Shown piece by piece: positions 56,945 to 64,000 of a DNA stretch of 64,000 nucleotides. The number at the start of each line of letters is the position of its first letter. The first letter of the stretch is position 1. The translations under genes were made by a program, and so were the position numbers. The notes beneath the pieces were generated by a model. That model had not been told where the DNA came from and did not search any database. It was given only the letters and a program-made list of their open reading frames with translations. Origin of the DNA: Sinorhizobium shofinae (lineage in GTDB: Bacteria > Pseudomonadota > Alphaproteobacteria > Rhizobiales > Rhizobiaceae); assembly GCA_001704765.1 (NCBI GenBank), contig MBFK01000100.1:77900-141899 (forward strand), written 5' to 3'.

Positions 56945-58407
56945 GGCCACTTGAAGAGACATTCCGTGCTCCCGCTGCGGCCCTCGGCACCAGATCCGGT
57001 TCCCGGCAGGGCGGAAATGAGCAATTTGCGGGAGAGCCCGGCGCCTTCGAGAATGCGGTCGCCGATGCCGGCCGCCAGAAGGCACCCGCCCAGGACACGG
57101 CCCAGGGGCCCGGACAGGGTACCGTTGATTCCCTCTCGGACGGCACGCAAGCCGCGGCTGCCGAGTTCATGATCGGCAATCGCAGGGCAGGTGTCTTGAT
57201 CGCAAGCGCCGACGTCCCGGGAACCGGTCGCCTTTCGATGTCGTCGGTGCAGGGCCGCGGACAGGGCGAGGCCGAAGGCGCGCGCTCGGAAGACCAGGTG
57301 TCCCTCGAGCTCAATGCTGTTCGGGAGAATAGAAGCCGCCAGCATCCGGCGGGCAAGGTATCTGTCAAGGGCGATGAGGCCAGCGATCCGGACGGGAATG
57401 CGGTCACGGTGAGGCCGAAGGGTCACGCGCCGGCGGAGACTGGCGCAACAGAGACGGCTGAGGCCGGGGCGCTACAGGAGGCTGATAAGTGCCCCGCCGC
57501 GCCGGCGAACGGCCCCGTCAGCGACCTCCTGACGCTGCTCGGCGGCAACGCGCCGACGGTCACGGACACCAAGATCGCGGACAAGGCTGCACATAACACG
57601 GGTGACCGCGCCGCCGGCCTATCCGCCGAGATCGGCAATGTCTCGGCGGATGCTGCTGCGGGGGACGGTTCACGGACCGAACAGCCAGGCGACGCCGGGT
57701 CCAACCGCCTCTTCCGCTTCGCCCGCGCCGACGGCAAGGGACAAGCGGTCTCGATGACCATTTCGCAGGACGGCGAAAGAGCTGCCGTCGAGAGCAGGTC
57801 TTCGGCGAACGCCAAGGCCGAAACCGTGACTGTCCTCGAGGCGCGCCGCTATCTCGGAGTCGCGATGAATGCCAACTCCGCCTCGGTGACGGGTGCGATC
57901 GCCGGTGACGGCGAATGGGCGCAGGCGCTCCAGTCGAGCGCGGTGTCGGCGCAGCCGGAGGCGTCGAGCCAGGCTGGCAAGACGCTGAACACGCTCAAGA
58001 TCCAGATGCATCCGATCGAACTCGGCACGGTCACGGCCACGCTGCGCCTGAAAGACGACGAACTGCAGGTCGACCTGAAGGTAGAAACGGGCGAGGCGTT
58101 CCGTCAATTGCGCGATGACCAGAGCGAGATGGTGAAGGCCTTGCGCGCCCAAGGCTTCGCGGTCGACCAGGTCAACATCGTGTTCAACGCCGGCGGCGAT
58201 GCTTCAAATGGCGGTGGTTCGCAGCCGCAGACGCAGGCCCAGCTTGGCCAGTCGGGTCGCGAACGGGCCGGTGAAGACGGCGGCCAGGGCCGTCAGCGCC
58301 AGAATGGCGGCGAGGCTGCGATGGCCGAGACATGGAGGGGCAATGATGGAACGGACGATGCGTCTGGTGGCGTTGATCGCTCTCGCGCTGGTCACGTCTA
58401 CATGTAG
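56941..58407 (+). CDS. fliK: MotD/FliK, hook-length control protein
   Basis: A 488-aa protein, low-complexity over most of its length, with a conserved C-terminal FliK domain at about 345-415 (LKIQMHPIELGTVTATLRLKDDELQV, VKALRAQGFAVDQVNIVF). First described as MotD in S. meliloti and later shown to be the FliK hook-length protein. Its Gly/Gln-rich tail overlaps the next gene by about 60 nt in another frame. Confidence 0.9.
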   Translation: MRPLEETFRAPAAALGTRSGSRQGGNEQFAGEPGAFENAVADAGRQKAPAQDTAQGPGQGTVDSLSDGTQAAAAEFMIGNRRAGVLIASADVPGTGRLSMSSVQGRGQGEAEGARSEDQVSLELNAVRENRSRQHPAGKVSVKGDEASDPDGNAVTVRPKGHAPAETGATETAEAGALQEADKCPAAPANGPVSDLLTLLGGNAPTVTDTKIADKAAHNTGDRAAGLSAEIGNVSADAAAGDGSRTEQPGDAGSNRLFRFARADGKGQAVSMTISQDGERAAVESRSSANAKAETVTVLEARRYLGVAMNANSASVTGAIAGDGEWAQALQSSAVSAQPEASSQAGKTLNTLKIQMHPIELGTVTATLRLKDDELQVDLKVETGEAFRQLRDDQSEMVKALRAQGFAVDQVNIVFNAGGDASNGGGSQPQTQAQLGQSGRERAGEDGGQGRQRQNGGEAAMAETWRGNDGTDDASGGVDRSRAGHVYM

Positions 58408-58909
58408 CGCCTTTGCGAGTGCCGGCATCTGTGAGCGCGAGATCGCTTCCGCTGCCGCCAAGTACGGTATCCCAACCGGCATCCTGTATTCGGTCGGCCT
58501 GACGGAGACCGGCCGCAAGGGATCGCTCCAGCCCTATGCGATGAACATCGAGGGCAAGGCGTATTTCGGTACGAGCGTTCAGGATGTCCTCAACCGATTC
58601 GGCGCGGCACGGGCGCAAGGGGCGAAGCTCATCGATCTCGGCTGCATGCAGATCAATTATCACTTCCACGGCGAGCATTTCAGTTCTCCCGAGGAAATGC
58701 TTGATCCGCGAAGAAATGTCGACTATGCCGCGCGCTTCCTCTCCAATCTGCGCGCCAGGCACGAGAGCTGGACGATGGCGGTTGCACGCTATCACGCTGG
58801 GCCCAACAACGATCCGGCGCAGAAGAAATATGTCTGTCGGGTGATCGCGAACCTCGTCGCGACGGGCTACGGCAAGTGGACGCCGAACGCGGCGCAGTTT
58901 TGCCAATAA
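58346..58909 (+). CDS. secreted lytic transglycosylase (SLT) of flagellar locus
   Basis: About 187 aa. The ATG at 58346 is 5 nt after GGAGGGG; a twin ATG at 58343 is also possible. Signal peptide MRLVALIALALVTSTCSAFA, then an SLT/goose-lysozyme-type domain: IPTGILYSVGLTETGRKG (catalytic Glu in the TET segment), GCMQINYHFHGEHF and ARYHAGPNND. It probably cuts peptidoglycan to let the rod through. It overlaps the end of fliK. Confidence 0.85.
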   Translation: MERTMRLVALIALALVTSTCSAFASAGICEREIASAAAKYGIPTGILYSVGLTETGRKGSLQPYAMNIEGKAYFGTSVQDVLNRFGAARAQGAKLIDLGCMQINYHFHGEHFSSPEEMLDPRRNVDYAARFLSNLRARHESWTMAVARYHAGPNNDPAQKKYVCRVIANLVATGYGKWTPNAAQFCQ

Positions 58910-58940
58910 TCAATCACAAGTGGTGATATTCGCGCCGGTG

Positions 58941-58962
58941 CCGCATTGTGGCGACAATGCGG
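58941..58962 (+). terminator. hairpin after the transglycosylase gene
   Basis: CCGCATTGT at 58941-58949 pairs perfectly with ACAATGCGG at 58954-58962, loop GGCG. No T-run; it probably ends the motBCD-type operon. Confidence 0.5.
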
Positions 58963-59074
58963 AGAGATTGTGATCGCAAGCGCTATTTGTTGTCATCCGT
59001 TAACTTTTCCACACCAATTTAGTGTCATCCTTAACGCGAGCATACTAGATATAGATCAAATCGGCACGCATTCC

Positions 59075-59089
59075 TTAATCAACTATTAA
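59075..59089 (+). promoter_or_regulatory. TTAA-N7-TTAA (CtrA-like) box upstream of rem
   Basis: TTAA at 59075-59078 and 59086-59089 with exactly 7 nt between, 93 nt before the rem ATG, in the AT-rich 272-nt interval 58910-59181. Confidence 0.5.
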
Positions 59090-59181
59090 AATCTCCCATT
59101 AACTTCCTCTAGTTGTTCGTGAATCCTCGGATTCGTACCTCTCAATCAGTGAGACACCCATACTGATTCGGAGGCGGACGA

Positions 59182-59853
59182 ATGATCGTGGTGGTTGATG
59201 AACGAGAGCTCGTGAAGGATGGCTACGCGTCCCTGTTCGGGCGCGAGGGCATTCCTTCGACGGGGTTTGATCCCAAGGAATTCGGCGAGTGGGTGAACAC
59301 CGCTGCCGATTCAGACATCGACGCGGTCGAGGCTTTCCTGATCGGCCAGGGTGAAAGCGCTTTCAGCCTGCCGCGTGCGATCCGCGACCGCTCCCAGGCG
59401 CCGGTGATCGCCATGAGCGACGCACCTTCGCTGGAAAACACGCTGGCGCTGTTCGACTGCGGCGTCGATGATGTCGTTCGCAAGCCCGTGCACCCACGGG
59501 AAATCCTGGCGCGTGTTGCGGCGATCCGCCGGCGCCTGAAGGCCATTGCCAACTACACCGACATCGGGCCGATCCGCGTCTTCGCCGACGGCCGCGACCC
59601 GGAGATCAACGGCGAGGTCTTTGCGCTGCCGCGCCGCGAGCGGCGCATCCTCGAATACCTGGTCGCCAACCGCGGCCGACGGGTGTCCAAGTCGCAGATC
59701 TTCAATGCGATCTACGGCATTTTCGACGAGGACGTCGAAGAGAACGTCGTCGAAAGCCACATCAGCAAGCTGCGCAAGAAGCTGCGCAAGAAGCTCGGCT
59801 TCGACCCGATCGATTCCAAGCGTTTCCTTGGCTACTGCATCGACTGGAACTGA
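59182..59853 (+). CDS. rem: Rem, OmpR-type activator of motility genes
   Basis: A 223-aa protein with a degenerate receiver domain (residues 1-115) and an OmpR winged helix (about 130-223: [44 protein letters not shown]). The usual phospho-acceptor Asp is missing (segment [10 protein letters not shown]), which fits Rem acting without phosphorylation. It is the class IB activator that links VisNR to the structural flagellar genes. Confidence 0.94.
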   Translation: MIVVVDERELVKDGYASLFGREGIPSTGFDPKEFGEWVNTAADSDIDAVEAFLIGQGESAFSLPRAIRDRSQAPVIAMSDAPSLENTLALFDCGVDDVVRKPVHPREILARVAAIRRRLKAIANYTDIGPIRVFADGRDPEINGEVFALPRRERRILEYLVANRGRRVSKSQIFNAIYGIFDEDVEENVVESHISKLRKKLRKKLGFDPIDSKRFLGYCIDWN

Positions 59854-59943
59854 GTCGGAGCGACGGAGGCTCTGGGCGGCAAGACAGGTTCACGCAAGGC
59901 CCGACTTCTAGTCTCCCACTGAAGCAGGAAACGAGGATCCTCT

Positions 59944-61158
59944 ATGAGTCTCTACGGTACCATGAGAACGGGCGTCTCTGGCATGAACGCCCAGGCCAAT
60001 CGCCTAAGCACGGTCGCTGAAAACATCGCGAACTCCAGCACGACCGGCTACAAGAGGGCATCGACCGAATTCTCCTCGATGATTCTGCCTTCGAGCAACG
60101 GCTCCTACAATTCCGGCGGTGTCCAGACCTCGGTGCGCTACTCCATTTCCGATCAGGGCTCGACGACGTACACGACGTCGGCAAGCGACCTTGCAATCGA
60201 CGGCGATGGTTTCTTCATCGTTCAAGGTACCAACGGCCAGGAATACCTGACGCGCGCCGGGGCCTTCGTTCAGGACGACCAGGGCAATCTCGTCAATGCG
60301 GCCGGCTTTACCCTGATGGGCTATGAGTACGAAGCGGGCGTGGATCCGACGGTTGTCGTCAACGGCTTCGACGGTCTGACCGAGGTCAACCTCGCCTCGG
60401 AAGGACTCTCGGCGGCGGGTTCGACCGCAGGCTCGATGGGCGCCAATCTGCCGTCCGGTGCCGCGAACGGCGATGTGTCTACCACCTCGCTCATCGTCTA
60501 TGACACGCAGGGCAACACTCGAATCCTGGATTTCAACTACACGAAGGTCGCCGACAACCAGTGGGAGTTGGAGATCGTCGATCGGACGTCGGCCTCTTCT
60601 CTCGGCACCGCGACGCTGGATTTTGATGAAAACGGCGTCTTGACCACTTCGCCGGCAACCCTGACGCTGGATCCGTCCGCCCTCAATCCGATTACCGGCA
60701 CGGGCGCCGAGCTTAACGCCATCACCATCGACTTCTCGGATACGACGCAGCTTGGCACGTCCTTCACGCCGGACGGCGGCTCCATCGACGGCAACGCGCC
60801 GAGCCAGATATCCGGCTATCAGATCGACACCGATGGCATCGTCTACATCAAGTATTCCAACGGCGAGCTCGAGCCGCGCTACCGCATCGCTCTGGCCAAT
60901 GTTCAAAGCCCCGACAAGCTGGTTCCCGAGTCCGGCAACGTCTACTCGCAGGGCGTCGATTCGGGTGTCATCGTCACCGGCTTCGCCGGTTCCGGCAGCT
61001 TCGGTGAAATCCTCTCCGGCGCGCTTGAAAGCTCCAACGTCGATATCGCCGACGAGCTGACCTCGATGATCGAATCGCAGCGCAACTACACGGCAAACTC
61101 CAAGGTCTTCCAGACCGGTTCGGAGTTGCTCGAAGTTCTCGTGAACCTGAAGCGGTAA
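59944..61158 (+). CDS. flgE: FlgE, hook protein
   Basis: A 404-aa hook protein: MSLYGTMRTGVSGMNAQANRL, VAENIANSSTTGYKRASTEF and the C-terminal ESSNVDIADELTSMIESQRNYTANSKVFQTGSELL. It is followed closely by flgK and flgL. Confidence 0.95.
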   Translation: MSLYGTMRTGVSGMNAQANRLSTVAENIANSSTTGYKRASTEFSSMILPSSNGSYNSGGVQTSVRYSISDQGSTTYTTSASDLAIDGDGFFIVQGTNGQEYLTRAGAFVQDDQGNLVNAAGFTLMGYEYEAGVDPTVVVNGFDGLTEVNLASEGLSAAGSTAGSMGANLPSGAANGDVSTTSLIVYDTQGNTRILDFNYTKVADNQWELEIVDRTSASSLGTATLDFDENGVLTTSPATLTLDPSALNPITGTGAELNAITIDFSDTTQLGTSFTPDGGSIDGNAPSQISGYQIDTDGIVYIKYSNGELEPRYRIALANVQSPDKLVPESGNVYSQGVDSGVIVTGFAGSGSFGEILSGALESSNVDIADELTSMIESQRNYTANSKVFQTGSELLEVLVNLKR

Positions 61159-61179
61159 TTCCAAGAAGACGGTCCCAGC

Positions 61180-62610
61180 ATGTCGTTGTCCTCGGCAATC
61201 GCAATTGCGCAATCAGCTTTCAGCACCACCGCCCTGCAAACGGCCACGGTGTCGAAGAACGTCGCCAATGCGAGCAACGCGGACTACTCGCGCCGCATGG
61301 CCATGCTGGGCACCACGCCCGACGGCGCCCAGATCGTCTCGATCTACCGGGCGCAGAACGAGGCCCTGCTCAAGCAGAACCTCACAAGCATCTCGCAGTC
61401 CTCGGCGCAGAGCAGCTTGCTTTCCGGGCTTGAGCTGCTGAAATCGGCGCTCGGCGGCAACGACTACGAGACGGCGCCGTCGACCTACCTCTCCGCTTTC
61501 CGCGACAGCCTGCAGACCTTCGCCTCGACCCCGGGCAATTCGACGATCGCGGCCACGGTCGTGGCGGATGCTGCGGACCTTGCCGACTCAATCAGCAAGA
61601 CGGCGGCCGCGATCCAGGACCTGCGCCTCGATACCGACAAGGAAATCGCCGAAGACGTCGCCAACCTGAACGCGCTGCTCGCCAGCTTCGAAACCACGAA
61701 CAATGCGGTCAAGACAGCGACGGCGGCGGGCACCGACGCCACGGCCGCGCTCGACGAGCGCGACAAGCTCCTCAAGCAGATATCGGAGCTCGTCGGCATC
61801 TCCACCGTTACGAGGCCGGACAACGATACCGTCATCTACACCGCGGACGGCACGGTCCTCTTCGAGACGCAAGCCCGGCAGGTGACGTTCACGGCAACCT
61901 CGGCCTTTAATGCAACGACGACCGGCAACGCCATCTTCGTCGATGGCGTGTCGCTTTCGGCTGGTGCCGGCGCAGACACCACCGCACAGGGAAAGCTTGC
62001 GAGCCTCCTCCAGCTCCGCGACGACGTCGCTCCGACGTTCCAGTCGCAACTCGACGAGATGGCCCGCGGCCTGGTCAGCCTCTTCCAGGAGGACGGCGCC
62101 CCCGGCCTCTTCACTTGGGCGGATGGAACAGTTCCCGCGGACGGCACGATCGAGCCCGGCATCGCGGCCACCCTGAGTGTCAATGCCGCTGCCCAAGCCG
62201 ATCCGTTTCTGCTTCGCGACGGCGGGTTCAATGGCCTTGTCTCCAACCCGGGCGGCGCCACGGATCCGAATTCCGGCTACACCGATCTCCTCGATGGCTT
62301 CATCATCGCCATGGACGGCGACATGGATTTCGATGCGGCGGCCGGGCTCGACAGCACCAGTTCAATCATGGAGTTCGCCGCCTCGTCGATCGGTTGGTTC
62401 GAGCAGATCCGTAGTGCTGCCTCGACAGCCGACGACAACAAGACGGCTCTCTTGTCGCGGACGGAGGAGGCTCTGGGCAACGTGACCGGGGTCAGCATCG
62501 ATGAAGAGCTCTCGCTGCTGCTCGATCTCGAACAGTCCTACAAAGCATCTGCCAAGTTGATCAGTACCGTGGACGCCATGATGGCGTCTCTTCTGGAAGC
62601 CGTGAGGTAA
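61180..62610 (+). CDS. flgK: FlgK, hook-filament junction protein
   Basis: A 476-aa protein: N-terminal ALQTATVSKNVANASNADYSRR and the FlgK-type middle AALDERDKLLKQISELVGISTV, with C-terminal LSLLLDLEQSYKASAKLISTVDAM. It joins hook to filament. Confidence 0.94.
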   Translation: MSLSSAIAIAQSAFSTTALQTATVSKNVANASNADYSRRMAMLGTTPDGAQIVSIYRAQNEALLKQNLTSISQSSAQSSLLSGLELLKSALGGNDYETAPSTYLSAFRDSLQTFASTPGNSTIAATVVADAADLADSISKTAAAIQDLRLDTDKEIAEDVANLNALLASFETTNNAVKTATAAGTDATAALDERDKLLKQISELVGISTVTRPDNDTVIYTADGTVLFETQARQVTFTATSAFNATTTGNAIFVDGVSLSAGAGADTTAQGKLASLLQLRDDVAPTFQSQLDEMARGLVSLFQEDGAPGLFTWADGTVPADGTIEPGIAATLSVNAAAQADPFLLRDGGFNGLVSNPGGATDPNSGYTDLLDGFIIAMDGDMDFDAAAGLDSTSSIMEFAASSIGWFEQIRSAASTADDNKTALLSRTEEALGNVTGVSIDEELSLLLDLEQSYKASAKLISTVDAMMASLLEAVR

Positions 62611-62612
62611 TC

Positions 62613-63665
62613 ATGAAGACATCCTTCGTTTCTAATCTGGCAGTGCAGAATGCCATGCGCCTAACCATTCAGCAGGGCCAGGAGGAACTGCTGAAGCTTC
62701 AGACGGAGGTTTCGACCGGACGGCACGCGGATGTCGGCCTCGAGCTTGGTTCCTCCACCGCGCGTTCGGTCAATCTGCAGCGCGAGCTTGCTCGGTTGGA
62801 AACCCTGGTCGATACGAACTCTATCGTCACACAGAGGCTCTCGTCCTCCCAGGAGGCCCTTGGAACGATGGCGGAGGCGGCCGAGCTGGTCCGCAACACG
62901 CTTGTCACCTTCAAGGGCAATGACTCCGTCGACCAGTTGTCGGTCCAGAAGACCGAAATCGAAAGCGCGATGTCGCTTTTCACCGCGTCAGCGAACACGT
63001 CCTTCAACGGCGAGTTCCTCTTCGCCGGCATCAACACCGATGTGAAGCCTTTCGAGGATTATGCCGCGGCGGGTTCGGCCGCGAAAACCACCTTCGACGA
63101 TGCGCTGGCGACCTACATGTCGGCAAACGGTATCTCTTCCATGAGCGACTTCACCGAGACGCAGATGGAAGATTTCATCACCAATACGCTGGAGCCGCTC
63201 TATACGGACGACACGCAGTGGGGCACCGATTGGTCCGCGTCCTCGAGCCAGAACATGAAAAGCCGCATCAGCACGTCCGAAGTCGTGCAGAGCTCGACGA
63301 ACGCGACGACCACCGGTTTCCGGATGTTCGCTCTTGCCAGCGTCATCGCCTCGGAGCTCATGGATGAGGACGTCGGATCGGACGTTCGTGCCTATATCGG
63401 CGAGGCTTCGCTCGGCTATGTCGAGCAGGCAATCACAGGACTCACCGCCGAACGCAGCACGCTCGGCATTTCCGAAGCGCGCGTGGAAAAAGCGAACACC
63501 TCGCTCGAGGTTCAGATCAAGCTCATCAACACGCATATCACCGATCTCGAGGGCGTCGACACCTATGATGCGTCGACCCGGATGAACACGCTGCTGACGC
63601 AGATGGAGACATCCTACACGCTCACGGGACGGATCCAGCAGTTGAGTTTGATAGATTTCCTCTGA
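62613..63665 (+). CDS. flgL: FlgL, hook-filament junction protein
   Basis: A 350-aa flagellin-like protein: LLKLQTEVSTGRHADVGLELGS at the N-terminus, FNGEFLFAGINTDVKPF in the centre, and helical TSLEVQIKLINTHITDLEGVDTYDASTRMN at the C-terminus. It starts 2 nt after flgK. Confidence 0.93.
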   Translation: MKTSFVSNLAVQNAMRLTIQQGQEELLKLQTEVSTGRHADVGLELGSSTARSVNLQRELARLETLVDTNSIVTQRLSSSQEALGTMAEAAELVRNTLVTFKGNDSVDQLSVQKTEIESAMSLFTASANTSFNGEFLFAGINTDVKPFEDYAAAGSAAKTTFDDALATYMSANGISSMSDFTETQMEDFITNTLEPLYTDDTQWGTDWSASSSQNMKSRISTSEVVQSSTNATTTGFRMFALASVIASELMDEDVGSDVRAYIGEASLGYVEQAITGLTAERSTLGISEARVEKANTSLEVQIKLINTHITDLEGVDTYDASTRMNTLLTQMETSYTLTGRIQQLSLIDFL

Positions 63666-63702
63666 TGACAAGAGGAGAAAGACAAGCATGAAGGATGTCT
63701 GA

Positions 63703-64000
63703 ATGTATCAGTTTGCATACGCCGAGATCATGGAGGAAGGCGTAGCCGTTTCCAAGGATCGAGAGTGGCAAGTCCTCAATCGCTCGATCGCGCTCCTGGA
63801 AGCAGCAAAACAGCAGAAGGGATACTCAAAAGAAGCTATCGAGGCGATCTACTACACCCGACGTGTGTGGATACGCTTCATCGAGGATCTGCGCGCCCCG
63901 GATAACCAGCTCAATGACGAGTTGCGTGCCAATCTGATCTCGATAGGGATCTGGATACTGAACGAGACGGAGAAGATCCGCAAACGCGACTCCTCCAACT
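63703..64000 (+). CDS. flaF: FlaF, flagellin synthesis regulator (3'-truncated)
   Basis: ATG at 63703, AAGGA about 8 nt upstream; the frame is open to the window end, giving 99 residues: MYQFAYAEIMEEGVAVSKDR, then SIALLEAAKQQKGYSKEAIEAIYYTRRVWIRFIEDL. This is the FlaF family, which is needed for flagellin production and works against FlbT on flagellin mRNA in alphaproteobacteria. flbT and flgD would be expected just beyond the window. Confidence 0.9.
   Translation, partial: MYQFAYAEIMEEGVAVSKDREWQVLNRSIALLEAAKQQKGYSKEAIEAIYYTRRVWIRFIEDLRAPDNQLNDELRANLISIGIWILNETEKIRKRDSSN

Overview
The window is high-GC alphaproteobacterial DNA, best matched to a rhizobium of the Sinorhizobium/Ensifer group. 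Its right two thirds follow the chemotaxis/flagellar chromosomal cluster known from S. meliloti almost gene for gene, including the lineage-specific genes cheS, cheT, visN/visR, motC/motE, motD(fliK) and rem. Beside it is a complete rhizobial L-rhamnose locus (rhaDI facing rhaRSTPQUK). The flagellins (302-320 aa) are shorter than the roughly 395 aa I recall for S. meliloti FlaA, so a sister species is more likely than S. meliloti itself.

Layout. (1) 1-5.5 kb, accessory region: the 3' part of a protein built wholly from octapeptide repeats, then a PqqD-like/HPr-kinase-like fusion, an overlapping family-5 nucleotidyltransferase, and a small Tat-leader, Gly/Ser-rich peptide gene. This is the least described part and looks like a peptide- or protein-modification module. 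(2) 5.6-8.4 kb: a GlxA-type AraC regulator, a YbaK-type deacylase, a 62-aa protein and a YeaQ/GlsB membrane protein. (3) 8.6-19.5 kb: rhamnose catabolism and uptake. (4) 20.1-28.6 kb: the che operon icpA-cheS-cheY1-cheA-cheW-cheR-cheB-cheY2-cheD-cheT. (5) 28.9-48.5 kb: fliF, visN-visR, a leftward block (orf-flhB-fliG-fliN-fliM-motA) and a rightward block (DUF1217 gene-flgF-fliI-orf-flgB-flgC-fliE-flgG-flgA-flgI-motE-flgH-fliL-fliP). (6) 48.7-53.3 kb: four tandem flagellin genes, each with its own leader. (7) 53.8-64 kb: a fliH-like gene, motB-motC-motD(fliK), a lytic transglycosylase, rem, flgE-flgK-flgL and the start of flaF.

How the genes work together. VisN/VisR (class I) activate rem. Rem activates the structural class II genes. 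The class III genes are flagellins and chemotaxis. A bipartite sequence, GGCATGAYGCCG-N10/11-CCGG followed by CCGGWATG, lies upstream of exactly the five class III transcription units in the window (icpA/che, flaA, flaB, flaD, flaC). It is a strong candidate for their shared promoter or regulator site. TTAA-N7-TTAA sequences resembling full CtrA boxes occur upstream of visN, rem and (three times) flaC, suggesting a cell-cycle input. No tRNA, rRNA, CRISPR array or insertion sequence was seen.
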